From the NCBI GenBank assembly GCA_963780865.1, contig CAWADT010000006.1, positions 87,323 to 151,322 on the forward strand: a stretch of DNA of 64,000 nucleotides, in the 5' to 3' direction. This DNA comes from FEN-1073 sp963780865. GTDB taxonomy: Bacteria > Chloroflexota > Anaerolineae > Anaerolineales > RBG-16-64-43. Positions 37,140 to 46,394 of the stretch are shown here, piece by piece; the first letter of the stretch is position 1, and every line of letters starts with the position of its first letter. A program made the translations under genes and the position numbers. The notes under the pieces were generated by a model that made no database searches, had not been told where the DNA came from, and saw nothing but the letters and a program-made list of their open reading frames with translations.

Positions 37140-38015
37140 TTAAAAGGATGGCCAGGGAACCTGTGTCCACTGAGTATAGCCGTGCTTTTCGACGGTATAC
37201 ACCCTTCCGGAAGAAGGCTGCGAACACCCGGGGTCGTCCTCGAAAATCAAACCGGGGTTGGCGGTGTTTACTCCGGTATAGCTGACCGGAGCAAAATAAA
37301 TCTGGCCGGCGTGGCAGACCCAGGCCTCCACCAGATATCCCCGGTAATCATCCTCCGTCATCCAAACCGAATTCCACATGATCGTGACTTGGTTCCCGTT
37401 CCGCCAGGCCTCGACGCCGTCCGGCCGCGGATAGAGTTGGGAAAAGGGGAGGAGCGAGGTGTATTGCGGAGTATCGTTTATATTTCCGTGAACCACCTGG
37501 ACCAGCGAGGAAAGGATCCAGCACGGATTGTTTCCGCCGAGAGCCTGGATATACAACCACAGCGTGGGCTCCCAAACCCCGGGCTTATTCTGGCTGAGGC
37601 TCTCCTGCCAGCCGAGAACGTTCATGAGCGTATCGGTGAACAAATCATACTTGAAGAGGTAGGCGACCCCCGGCCCGAAAAGGCAGGCGGAATGCATGAG
37701 GACCTTAACAATGGGCGCGGAATAGGTCGGGGTGTTGGTCGGTGTAAATGTTGGAAGGGGGGTCGGAGTCTCGGTGGCGGTGGAAGTGTACGTCGGGCTG
37801 TACTCGGGCGTGGAGGTAGGAGTGACCGTCACGGGCACTTCGACGATCCGCGTGACTTCGAGTGTTTGTAGAACCGTCTGGACGACGGTGACTTCCCGGA
37901 TTGCCGGTGGGGCGGCGTTGCAGGCTGTTCCGGCCATAAAGAGGAGAAACAACCCCGCCAGGGGCGCGCCGCGGCGTATTCCGGATCGGGCACGATTGAA
38001 CGGAAAATCTTTCAT
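37140..38015 (-). CDS. Lipoprotein with Pro/Thr linker and unknown C-terminal domain
   Basis: 291 residues. The signal peptide has the lipobox FMAGTAC (Cys about 32). A valine-rich stretch REVTVVQTVLQTLEVTRIVEVPVTVTP and a TP/TE-rich linker to about residue 97 follow. The globular end has several tryptophans and four cysteines (CLFGPGVAYLFKYD, NNPCWILSS, EAWVCHAGQ, DDPGCSQPS), which suggests disulfides. The 'VTRIVEVPVTVTPT' linker style is common in Anaerolineae surface proteins. I do not recognise the end domain. No gene partner. Confidence 0.75.
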   Translation of the reverse strand: MKDFPFNRARSGIRRGAPLAGLFLLFMAGTACNAAPPAIREVTVVQTVLQTLEVTRIVEVPVTVTPTSTPEYSPTYTSTATETPTPLPTFTPTNTPTYSAPIVKVLMHSACLFGPGVAYLFKYDLFTDTLMNVLGWQESLSQNKPGVWEPTLWLYIQALGGNNPCWILSSLVQVVHGNINDTPQYTSLLPFSQLYPRPDGVEAWRNGNQVTIMWNSVWMTEDDYRGYLVEAWVCHAGQIYFAPVSYTGVNTANPGLIFEDDPGCSQPSSGRVYTVEKHGYTQWTQVPWPSF

Positions 38016-38055
38016 CGGCGATTATTCTAACACCCGGAAATGGATTTGTTTAGGT

Positions 38056-38091
38056 TAAAAAAGCGGCGCGGCCCAAAAGACCGCGCCGCTT
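38056..38091 (-). terminator. Second of two tandem terminators after the glycoside-hydrolase-like gene
   Basis: Arms AAGCGGCGCGG/CCGCGCCGCTT (11 bp) with a T run on the minus strand (38056-38062). It lies 30 bases beyond the first terminator. Confidence 0.75.
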
Positions 38092-38105
38092 TAGGATGGT
38101 TGAGG

Positions 38106-38142
38106 AAAAAACCGCGTCGGTCTTTAAGACCGATGCGGTTTA
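38106..38142 (-). terminator. First terminator immediately after the glycoside-hydrolase-like gene
   Basis: On the minus strand ACCGCATCGGTCTT pairs with AAGACCGACGCGGT (one mismatch) and runs into TTTTTT. It starts two bases after the stop codon at 38144. Confidence 0.85.
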
Positions 38143-38143
38143 T

Positions 38144-40561
38144 CTACCGGTTGAACATCCCCGCCAGGAAAAGTTCCACCGGCTTGCCGTGAATCGAGGG
38201 CGAGGCGTCGCGCAACGCCACCGGAGCGTAGTATCCCCAGGCGAAGAACCCGGTAATCCAATCGCGGTCGGATGCGGCTGATAGCAGCGCCTGGTAGGCG
38301 CGGGTCTGTGCGTCGAAATCCGGAGCCAAGGTGAGGGCCAGCCCCGGACCGGGGAAGATCGATTGGAGAGGCAGACAGGAACCGAGCGAATCGCGCGGGC
38401 AGCCGCCGTCGGCGCCATTGAGGGATGCGTAGGCCGGTGCGAGGAAGATCGGTTTTCCCAGCGCGCGGAGGTCGGTCAATTTATCGTCAAGCAGCGCTCC
38501 GGCGGCGGTTTTCATCTCGTCAGGGGAATTTGCACCGGAGGTGACCGGGCCGCTCACCCGCACGATAAATTCGTCCACCTCGTCGAAAAATTGCGGGACG
38601 GCGGGGAACGCGTCGGTGAGCGGAAGCTCGACCGCGAGCTTCCCGGAATAGTGCAAGCGCACATTGCGAACGAGCACCCGCCAGCGGGTTTCGATGTCCG
38701 CCGGTGTTTGCGGATTGCCAGGCAAGGCGGGAAGAACCTCCGACCGGGCGATCACCAACTCTCCCACGCCGTTTTGCTGGGCGATGTCGGCGTAGGTGTA
38801 CAGCAGGTTTGAGTAGGCGTCGAAGAACGCGTCCCACCAGGCATTATCGCGCGGAGCCGTATCCCACCAATCCGAGGTCGTTCCGGAAAGCGCGCCGACG
38901 GTCGGCGCCAGCGCCGGTTGCATTCCGGCGGCTCGGACACTGGCCAATTGATAGCCCACATCCGATCGGAGCGGGGAGGCCAGTTCGGGCAGGTAGCGGA
39001 TTTCCGGAACGGGGGCGTTGGCTCCCAGATACCACTGCGGGCCGAGAAAAACAGTTCCGGCGCGCAAACCCGCCAGATCAGCGATGGTGGAATCATATGG
39101 CGGCGACCACTCCGCAGGGGAGAACATCACGCCGAACCGAAGGCTGGCGCGGACGGCGGCCGACGGGGCGGGGATCGCGGCGGAGGAGGTGTCCGGCCAG
39201 GCGGTCCATCCAAGAATCGTATCGACGATCGTTTGAGGAGCGGCACTCACCCGGAACTGCCGTCCGGTTGCCTGGTCGCCCGCCGTGGCCAGGTCGTCGG
39301 CCAGTCCGCACACCCCGTTGCGGCAATAGCGGTACGCCACCGGCCCCGGCCATTCGAGCGGGCTCTCGAGCGTGTAGGTCCATTGCTGCGGTCCGATCAT
39401 CCACATGGGAATCGGACGCATCCAGATTCCCTGGAACGGACTGAATTGAATGTAGACCTTCTCGCTGGACGGCGTGCTGGGAGGAGTGACGGCATTGAAG
39501 GTGACCGGTCCTTGCTTGCCGGAACGCCACGTTGGGACGCCGTTCTCGATGATGGCATCGTGCTCGGGAACGATCAGCTCGTGCAAGAGCAATCGCCCCT
39601 GTGAATCCCGCTCGGCGTTCCAGAACCCGTCGCCCATGGTGAACTTATAGCGAACGTAGGTTCCCACCGGCAGCGAGAGCGACGCGACATACGTGCCGTC
39701 GCCGAGCGCGGTCATGAGCGGAGCGCGGGCGGGTTCGACCATGGTGGAAGCCGCCCCCGGCTCGAAGGTGTTGCCCAGCGAAAGCAGATTCCCCGTCAGC
39801 CTGATCTGCGCTCCGGGCGGGGTTTCCGATTGCGGAACATAGAGGTGGAAGGAAATCGTCACATGGGGAGCGGGCGAAAGCAGCAGGTTGGCCGGCGTGT
39901 CCTGCCCGTCGGCGACGATGGCTTCCTGAACGAAGGGGCGGTAATCCCCATCCAAATCGAAGGCGACTAAAGTCTGTTTCCCGGAGGGCACGCCGGTGAG
40001 AAGGTAGGATCCGTCGGTATTGGTTTGCGTCCGCATCCCGCCCGCGCCCACCTGTAAACCCGGAATCGCGAGCCCGGTTACGCCGTCGCGCACCAGGCCG
40101 CGGATCCGTCCGGTGGTTCCGTGAAAATCCGTTCCCAGCCAGTGGGCCACCGAGTCTTCCACCTGATTGTTTCCGGATACGTAATACGTCCGGTAATCCA
40201 CCGTGCCCGGTCCGGACGCCGCTTCGAGCTCGCCGCTCGAAAGGTGGTAGCGGTAATTAATCAGCGCGTTTCTCGGGAAATCCAGCGCCACCTGCCACAA
40301 GCCGGTGTCGATCTGTTTCATTTGATAGCTGGTCGGATTAAGCGCCAGCCCGGTGACTTCGTCGAGGATGTCGAGGATGACGTTATCTCCCGACGGGGTA
40401 TCATCCGGCGTGTGCGCCAGGAACGTGACGTTGTACGTGGGCAGCGGGAGCGGGGTGGAAATCGGATAGGCGTTGGAATTTCCCGTTCCGCACCCGGCCA
40501 GGATGAGCCCGGTCAGCAGCGCGCCGGCCACCGACCGGATCAGGAGATGTCGGACCTTCAT
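38144..40561 (-). CDS. Multi-domain lipoprotein with starch-binding-like modules and a GH113-like barrel
   Basis: 805 residues. The lipobox is GLILAGC (Cys about 24). At about 40-150 and 230-330 are two beta-sandwich modules with the YRYHLSSGE / VRYKFTMGDGFWNAERD pattern of CBM20/CBM48-type domains. Between them is a carboxypeptidase-regulatory-like module (GRIRGLVRDGVTGLAIPGLQV), and a third sandwich follows at 365-450. The C-terminal 300 residues look like a TIM barrel (FGVMFSPAEWSPPY, AYSNLLYTYADIAQQNGVGELVIARSE, FAWGYYAP) similar to GH113/GH53-like hydrolases. I cannot place the catalytic acids with certainty. GGAGG precedes the ATG at 40561. Likely a surface glycan-acting protein. Confidence 0.75.
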   Translation of the reverse strand: MKVRHLLIRSVAGALLTGLILAGCGTGNSNAYPISTPLPLPTYNVTFLAHTPDDTPSGDNVILDILDEVTGLALNPTSYQMKQIDTGLWQVALDFPRNALINYRYHLSSGELEAASGPGTVDYRTYYVSGNNQVEDSVAHWLGTDFHGTTGRIRGLVRDGVTGLAIPGLQVGAGGMRTQTNTDGSYLLTGVPSGKQTLVAFDLDGDYRPFVQEAIVADGQDTPANLLLSPAPHVTISFHLYVPQSETPPGAQIRLTGNLLSLGNTFEPGAASTMVEPARAPLMTALGDGTYVASLSLPVGTYVRYKFTMGDGFWNAERDSQGRLLLHELIVPEHDAIIENGVPTWRSGKQGPVTFNAVTPPSTPSSEKVYIQFSPFQGIWMRPIPMWMIGPQQWTYTLESPLEWPGPVAYRYCRNGVCGLADDLATAGDQATGRQFRVSAAPQTIVDTILGWTAWPDTSSAAIPAPSAAVRASLRFGVMFSPAEWSPPYDSTIADLAGLRAGTVFLGPQWYLGANAPVPEIRYLPELASPLRSDVGYQLASVRAAGMQPALAPTVGALSGTTSDWWDTAPRDNAWWDAFFDAYSNLLYTYADIAQQNGVGELVIARSEVLPALPGNPQTPADIETRWRVLVRNVRLHYSGKLAVELPLTDAFPAVPQFFDEVDEFIVRVSGPVTSGANSPDEMKTAAGALLDDKLTDLRALGKPIFLAPAYASLNGADGGCPRDSLGSCLPLQSIFPGPGLALTLAPDFDAQTRAYQALLSAASDRDWITGFFAWGYYAPVALRDASPSIHGKPVELFLAGMFNR

Positions 40562-40767
40562 AGGCCTCCAAAAGCAAACTGAGTCTTCGAAAAAAGAAAC
40601 GGGATTCTTTTCACGAATCATATGGATACATGATACTCGAGAATGAAAAATCCGGCGGTTTGCCGGTGGCAGGGGGAATTCCGGCGGCGGAATCCGGTTG
40701 CGCTTGGCGGATAGTTCCAACCCGATGGCCTGCTCCGGGATCTGGGAGAAAAAGAAGAATTGCCGGG
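40562..40767. other. Gap between two minus-strand genes
   Basis: About 200 bases upstream of the large lipoprotein. I see its GGAGG site but no convincing promoter pair or terminator. Confidence 0.3.
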
Positions 40768-41454
40768 TTACCCCTTCGCCGCGGGAGGGTTGCCCCGCCG
40801 GGCGATCCAGCCTGGAATCTTCGCGGCGGCAAACCAAGTCAGCAGGCAGGTGGCGAGCATCCCGACCACCGCGGTGGCGAACCCATCCTGCCAAAACGTC
40901 TCCGGGAACAGCCGGATCAGAGTGTCGGAATAGGGGAACATCCAGGTGCCGCCGCTGAAAAACACTTCATGGAAGGTGACGAACGCCCAATTCCATGCCA
41001 AGGCGACGATGACCAAAACGGTCAATAGCAGGGCAAAGCCCGCGATCCCCGCCGTGGAGAGAGTTTTCCATAATATCGAGCGGCCCTTCCAAAAAAGGAA
41101 AGCGCCTCCCAGCAGGTAGACGACCGCGAGAATCTCCAGCAGCCGCATTCCCTTTAAAACGAGATCATGCACATCGGCCATGTGTTTCATTTCGCGGTCG
41201 TTGTAGAGCGGCGCGCCGCCGGGAAGGGAAAATTGCGAAAAATAATTCGGTCCTTCCCCCGAGAGCAAATAATTGGCGGAAATTTCCGCCCAATGAATCC
41301 GTTCCTGCGTGGTGAATCCGAACGGATCCGGCGGGAAGCCGGGCCGGTTGTATTCCAGGGAAACGAAGACCGGGAACAGCATGATCCGGACCCAGACCAG
41401 CAGGACAAGGAAGGGAAACAGAATGATCAAGACGGTGCGGACGAAAAGTTTCAC
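40768..41454 (-). CDS. Lit-family (DUF1461/TIGR01906) membrane protein
   Basis: 228 residues with about four membrane segments (about 7-29, 103-123, 136-158, 193-212) and a large extracytoplasmic loop. Histidines conserved in the family lie at about 91 (EMKHMADVHD) and 162 (VTFHEVFFSGGTWMFPYSD); the second is the strongest motif. Characterised Lit enzymes move an acyl chain within the lipid-modified N-terminal cysteine, making lyso-form lipoproteins. The window encodes at least five lipoproteins, so substrates are at hand. It lies 13 bases downstream of the spermidine-synthase-like gene and is likely cotranscribed. Activity is inferred from the family. Confidence 0.82.
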   Translation of the reverse strand: MKLFVRTVLIILFPFLVLLVWVRIMLFPVFVSLEYNRPGFPPDPFGFTTQERIHWAEISANYLLSGEGPNYFSQFSLPGGAPLYNDREMKHMADVHDLVLKGMRLLEILAVVYLLGGAFLFWKGRSILWKTLSTAGIAGFALLLTVLVIVALAWNWAFVTFHEVFFSGGTWMFPYSDTLIRLFPETFWQDGFATAVVGMLATCLLTWFAAAKIPGWIARRGNPPAAKG

Positions 41455-41467
41455 GGCGCCTCCGTTG

Positions 41468-43033
41468 TTATGGGTGAGCCAGGGTGCTGAGCTGGCCGGA
41501 GAGGACGAATTGGATCACCATGGCGTTGGTGAGCTCTTCGATCGGCGCGCGGTCGTCGGTGAAGACCATTCCACCGACGGGTGTGGGCTGCAGGTTCGAG
41601 ATGGTCCATTCCAATACCGTCATGAGGTCCGGCGGGATGCTGCCCGCCGTTTTCACCGCGCGGTAATTTTCGAGCAGGTTGGCGATGGTGGTGGGTTGCA
41701 CCGTGGCGTAGAGGATGCTGTTCATGCTGTAGGGGACGTCCGCCACGTAGACGCTCGGGAAGACCGCCGCGAGAGTGGCCGCCAGGCCGCTAATCAGACG
41801 GCGGTCGTCCGGCAAGCGGGCGACGTTGATCGTCACCACGCCGTCGGGAGCCAGATGCGAGCGCACGATCCGGAAGAATTCGACGGTCGTCAGATGCGGC
41901 GGAATGTAGGGCGGCCGGTAGGCGTCGATGGCGATCACCGAAAAAGTATTTTTACTATGCTCTAGTCCCCAGCGGCCATCGACCGTGAGGGCGTTGAGAT
42001 TCGGCTCGGTCATCCCGAAATATTTCCGCCCAATGGCAAGGATGGCGGGATCGATTTCATATCCTTCGATCGGGATGGGGCCGTATATTTTTGTGAACTG
42101 GTTGGCGCTGGTGCCGGCCGCCAGCCCGACGATGGCGAGCGATTTCACCTGCGCGTCGGTGCGCGGAGGAGCGTTGAAGAAGGGGGCCGCGAGGAAATAA
42201 TCCCACGTGCCGCCCGTCAGCAGCACCGACGGGGAATAGACGGAATGGATTCCCTCGCCTTCGTTCAGGCGCAGATAGCGCACGCCGTCCTGTTCGACCA
42301 CCTGGATGTAGTTGTAGGCGGATTCTTTTTCAAGGATCATCCCGGTGTTGTTTTTGATCGGCCGCCCGGTGCCCAGCCAATACAGCGCGGCCAGGGTTAG
42401 CGGCATCCAAAAATTCCACAGCGCCGCTCGGCGGTCCGAGAGCCACAGGCCCGCGAGCGCGACCGCCAGTAGCAGAGCGGAAAAAGCGAAGAACGTGCGC
42501 GCGGTGCCGATCGATGGAATCAGCCACAGCACCGGCAGAAACGTTCCAACGATCGAACCGAGGGTGGAGATGGCGTACAGCCGGCCGGATACGTTGCCGG
42601 CCGCCTGCACGTCGCGGAGCGCCAGCCGGATGGCGAAGGGCGAGACGCAGCCCATCAGGGTGACTGGAACGGAGAAGAGAATGAGCACCGCCCCGAACGA
42701 GCCGATCACCACCGAAGCGTTTAGCTTTTCCACGGCGGAGGCGGCCGCGATCAGCACGGGTCGGCTAATCACCGGAACCACCGCTGTAGTCAACGCCGCC
42801 CAGGCCATGATCCGGTAAAACACGGTCGGGTTTGGGTTGCGATCCGCCCAGCGTCCGCCGATAAAATATCCGGCGGTCAGGTAGACCAGGATCAACCCGA
42901 TGATGTTGGCCCAGACCAGGTTGCTGGTGCCGAATACGTTGCCCAGCAGCCGCGAAGCGGCCAATTCCACCGCCAGCGCGGTCATGCCGGAAACGAATAC
43001 TGCCAATTGGAGAAAACGCGGGATGCCTTTCAC
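41468..43033 (-). CDS. Membrane protein with C-terminal spermidine-synthase-like domain
   Basis: 521 residues. About seven to eight membrane helices fill the first 215 residues (LAVFVSGMTALAVELAASRLLG at the start is typical). They are followed by a Rossmann methyltransferase-like domain of the spermidine synthase family (YNYIQVVEQDGVRYLRLNEGEGIHSVY, LAIVGLAAGTSANQF, EGYEIDPAILAIGRKYF, VIAIDAY). The usual spermidine-synthase Asp of the GGGD motif is replaced (GLAAGT), so polyamine synthesis is not assured. Such fused proteins are common in environmental bacteria and mostly uncharacterised. Upstream of lit in the same operon. Confidence 0.85.
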   Translation of the reverse strand: MKGIPRFLQLAVFVSGMTALAVELAASRLLGNVFGTSNLVWANIIGLILVYLTAGYFIGGRWADRNPNPTVFYRIMAWAALTTAVVPVISRPVLIAAASAVEKLNASVVIGSFGAVLILFSVPVTLMGCVSPFAIRLALRDVQAAGNVSGRLYAISTLGSIVGTFLPVLWLIPSIGTARTFFAFSALLLAVALAGLWLSDRRAALWNFWMPLTLAALYWLGTGRPIKNNTGMILEKESAYNYIQVVEQDGVRYLRLNEGEGIHSVYSPSVLLTGGTWDYFLAAPFFNAPPRTDAQVKSLAIVGLAAGTSANQFTKIYGPIPIEGYEIDPAILAIGRKYFGMTEPNLNALTVDGRWGLEHSKNTFSVIAIDAYRPPYIPPHLTTVEFFRIVRSHLAPDGVVTINVARLPDDRRLISGLAATLAAVFPSVYVADVPYSMNSILYATVQPTTIANLLENYRAVKTAGSIPPDLMTVLEWTISNLQPTPVGGMVFTDDRAPIEELTNAMVIQFVLSGQLSTLAHP

Positions 43034-43236
43034 GGGGGCTCCGGGTTGAGGGATGGTTGATTATACCCGGAGCGGAGCAGGGTTGTTCCACAACCGCTTT
43101 CAGTACGGGAGAGCGCCCCGAGGGGAGGAACGTTTTTATACTGCGCAGAATCAATCGTCCAAAGACCGGAGAGGTTTAAAAAAAACCTGTCAGGTCTGAC
43201 CTTTTCCACCGCAGCTAATCCGCGCCCCAAGTCCGC
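43034..43236. other. Divergent intergenic region
   Basis: About 200 bases between the divergent spermidine-synthase-like and MFS genes. It holds an MFS -10 box at 43237-43242. No clear promoter for the minus-strand operon was found. Confidence 0.3.
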
Positions 43237-43242
43237 TATAAT
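43237..43242 (+). promoter_or_regulatory. TATAAT box giving a leaderless MFS transcript
   Basis: A perfect TATAAT with exactly seven bases to the ATG at 43250 and no ribosome-binding site between. The -35 region is poor. Confidence 0.55.
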
Positions 43243-43249
43243 TCGCGCG

Positions 43250-44557
43250 ATGGCCATCTCCACGTTTTCTCCCAGCGACCACCGGCGCAACCGCTTTGGT
43301 TTCGTCCTGGATTACATATTCTTCAACGTCGGATTGACGTTCGCGGGCATCAACACCACCTTGCCGGCCTTCGCCGCGCGCCTCACGGCGGATCCCCTGT
43401 TGATCGGACTGGTTGGGGCGGTGTGGATGGGCGGCTGGCTGCTGCCGCAAATGTTCGCGGCCCGCTACCTCTCGACCGCCCCGCGCAAGATGCCCTTCAT
43501 CCTGTTTTTCTCCTGGATCGGCCGGCCGGTGTTCCTGCTGTTCGCGTTGTATCTTTTTCTCAGCGGCGCGGTCTGGCCGGCGGCGACGCTCCTGCTGTTA
43601 TATCTGGCCAGCTTCTACTTCAGCTTTACGGATTCGATCACCGGCGTGGCCTGGTTCGACCTGCTAGGGAAAGCTCTCTCCAACCGAGAACGCGGGCGGT
43701 TCATCGGCCTGGGGCAGGCGGTCGCGGGGATCCTCTCCATCGCGGCGGGCGTGATCATCCGCTGGGTGTTGGAATCCTCCGGCCTGAAATTTCCCAATAA
43801 TTACGCTGTGATTCTGGTGTTCGCGGACATTTGCTTTCTGCTTTCGCTGGCTGCCATCTACCTCGTCCGCGAGCCGATCGAAAAAGTGGCGTCGGAACGC
43901 CAGAAGATGACCGAATATCTGCCGGGACTCGTGCAATTGATCCGGCAGGACAAGATGTTCCTGCGGGTAAACGTCGCCCGCCTGCTGATCGGGTTGTGCA
44001 GCCTGGCTTCGCCGTTTTTTGCGGTTTATGCAATCCGCGTTCTGAATCTGCCGGAGGGGGACGTGGGCTGGTTTGCCATCGCCCAAACGATCGGCCTGGC
44101 CGTCGCGGGCATGGTGCTGGGAAGCTTGGCCCAGCGCAAGGGATCGGTGAGCGTGGTCCGCCTCGTCGGCGGCATCTACCTAACGGCTCCGGTTTTTGTC
44201 CTGGCCGCCGGTGCGCTGGGAGGAAATCAGACGGTCGCCACTTTTTTAATGGCGGCTGCCTTCCTGATGCTCGGGATGGGCGACGGTTCGATCATGCTGG
44301 GTTTTCTCAATTACGTGTTAGACATCGCGCCCCCGGACAAACGCCCGATCTACGTCGGGTTGACCAACACGCTTGCCGGGGTCACGGTGCTCTTTCCGTT
44401 CCTCGGCGGGGCGCTCGTGGATGGAGTTGGGTATGGGGTTGTCTTCGCCCTGGCCGCCGCCGGGATTGCCGCCGGTTGGGTGGTGGGCGCTTCCTTACCC
44501 GCCGTGGGGGCGCCCGTCGGCGGCGAACCACCGCGGGCGGGGATCTCCGATCGATAG
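43250..44557 (+). CDS. Major facilitator superfamily transporter
   Basis: 435 residues and about 12 hydrophobic helices, with a conserved N-terminal region (NVGLTFAGINTTLPAFAARLTADPLLIGLVGAVWMGG), a helix-2/3 loop (YLSTAPRKMPFILFF) and a central cytoplasmic loop (REPIEKVASERQKMTEYLPG). The family handles sugars, drugs or ions; nothing here fixes the substrate. The ATG lies seven bases after a TATAAT, so translation is probably leaderless. The proline/glycine-rich tail after the last helix is short. No operon partner. Confidence 0.9.
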   Translation: MAISTFSPSDHRRNRFGFVLDYIFFNVGLTFAGINTTLPAFAARLTADPLLIGLVGAVWMGGWLLPQMFAARYLSTAPRKMPFILFFSWIGRPVFLLFALYLFLSGAVWPAATLLLLYLASFYFSFTDSITGVAWFDLLGKALSNRERGRFIGLGQAVAGILSIAAGVIIRWVLESSGLKFPNNYAVILVFADICFLLSLAAIYLVREPIEKVASERQKMTEYLPGLVQLIRQDKMFLRVNVARLLIGLCSLASPFFAVYAIRVLNLPEGDVGWFAIAQTIGLAVAGMVLGSLAQRKGSVSVVRLVGGIYLTAPVFVLAAGALGGNQTVATFLMAAAFLMLGMGDGSIMLGFLNYVLDIAPPDKRPIYVGLTNTLAGVTVLFPFLGGALVDGVGYGVVFALAAAGIAAGWVVGASLPAVGAPVGGEPPRAGISDR

Positions 44558-44730
44558 GGCGTTTTGGGAAGAAGATTAAATGAAGCGGATGGATCCTTCG
44601 CCGGTAGGTGGATTGAACGCAATCGGTTTCAAGCATGATCGGTTTTTCCTTCTATAGTACAATCATGACGATTGCCTTCCTAAAGGGCACAGCGGGAATA
44701 TTTTTATGTAACGCGGAGTAGCTGATCCGC
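44558..44730. other. Gap between the MFS and response-regulator genes
   Basis: A TACAAT (near 44659) could be a -10 for the next gene. No terminator is obvious after the MFS gene. Confidence 0.3.
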
Positions 44731-46375
44731 ATGCCGGCGTCGCAAACATCACAGATAGGCTCACGCCAACCCCTTCCGCGGGTGCTCGTGCTCGCGGATA
44801 TGCCCGAATCCGGCGAGTGGCTGGTGCGCGAAGTCCTGCTGCCACGGGGGTTTGCCGCCGAGGTAGCCCGCCCGGATTCGCCCCCGGCCGACGTGGTGGC
44901 CATCGACCTCACCCAGCTGCAAGGGCTGCAAGTGACGGGAATGCGCCAGCGCCGGGAACAAGGGGATGCGGCGCCGGCTATCGTCATGGCCAGCCGCATC
45001 AACCCGGAGCTCGCGCGGGAACTTTTCCACCTCGGCATCCGGGATTTCCTCCTCAAGCCCTGCAAACCCGACGATATCGTCCAATCCATCATGAATGTGT
45101 TCCACCAGTCCTCCGTCCAACAAGGCGAACGGCAGAGCATCGGCGAGTTGCGTCTCAACCTCGAACAGTTGCGCCGCCGTAATGAGGAGCTGCGTTCGCT
45201 GCTCGACATCGGCCGAGCCGTCACCCAAACCCGCCAGGCGGATTTGTTGCTGCGGCAGATCGTGGAGGCCGCCGCCTACCTCACCGGCGCGGAGGACGCG
45301 GGAATTTACATGCTCGAGGAAACTTCGGGCGACATCATCCTGCGGGCGAGTAAGGAAGCCCAGGGCGGGCGGGCAATGACCAATCGCATCCCGGTCTCGG
45401 ATGAGTTCGTCAACCAGGTGGTGAAATCCGGGCAGACGATCGTCCGCCAAAGAGACGGCCAGGATAACCTGAAGGTAAAAACGGGCTACATGGTGCAGAC
45501 GCTCGCCAACGTCCCCATCTGGGTGGAGGGGCGGATCGGCGGCGTCTCTGGGGGTTTACAACCGCACCTCCCAAGTGAATTTCGGCGAGCATCACGTCCA
45601 ACTCCTGCGCGGGTTGGCGGCCTGGGCCGGCGTCGCGCTCGAACGTCTGCAGCGGTCGACCGTCTCGGGGGAATCCGCTTCGATCACGACCGGATCGCTT
45701 CCGGGAGCCATCTCGCCCGCGGAATTCCGCCAGGCGATGACGACCTTTATCGCCGAAGTAGCCAAGGTGGTCGGCACCAACCCCAACCTGCCGAACCGCG
45801 CGAATCTTTGGAAACTGCGCGCCCAGGTCGAGGAATGGCTTAAGCGCATGCCAACCGAAACCAAGCCCGCCCCCGTCGCCCCCGCCGGGACGGAAGTGTT
45901 TCCGTACCGCAAGGTGATCGGTGAAGCGTTGCAGGCGGTGCGTCAGGCGGCGGAAATGAAGAAGGTCGCCATCCTCACCCAACTGGCCGGGGATTTTCCC
46001 AGCGTTCTGGGCAACGCTCAGGCGGCGCAATCCGGCCTGCAGACCCTGCTGGGGTGGTCGATCGCGCGCAGCAACCGCACGTCGATCGATATTGTATTGT
46101 TCCGCCTGCGGGGAGGCGAACCGAGCGGACCGTTCGCGATCACACACGCCGACAAATTGCCTCTGGGCGAATGGGTGGTGCTCTCGGTTGTTGATTCCGG
46201 TCCGCCGCTTGGGCCCCAGGAGCTGGCGGACATCCGCCGGCAGACGCAGCAGGTTCAGGCCGTCTCGCCGCTGGGAGCGGCTTACCGTCAGATCCGCGCA
46301 GGGCAGGGCTTGCTGTGGGTGGAAGAGAGCGCGGAGCCTGTGACCATCTACGTCGGATTTCGGGCGGCGGCATGA
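44731..46375 (+). CDS. Response-regulator receiver/GAF/degenerate histidine-kinase-like protein (one frameshift)
   Basis: About 547 residues after correction. A receiver-like domain (RVLVLADMPESGEWLV, IRDFLLKPCKPDDIVQ with the conserved Lys) is followed by a coiled coil (NLEQLRRRNEELRSLL). A GAF domain (residues about 150-300: LLLRQIVEAAAYLTGAEDAGIYM) and a C-terminal part without clear kinase H, N or G boxes come next. The frame breaks inside the GAF end (IGGVSG.VYNRTSQVNFGEHHVQLL), where five G at 45550-45554 should be four. It is a probable sensory scaffold, perhaps with the next gene, which begins 20 bases later. No SD closer than GCGGAG. Confidence 0.75.
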
Positions 46376-46394
46376 ACGCCGCGGAGGAATAGTT

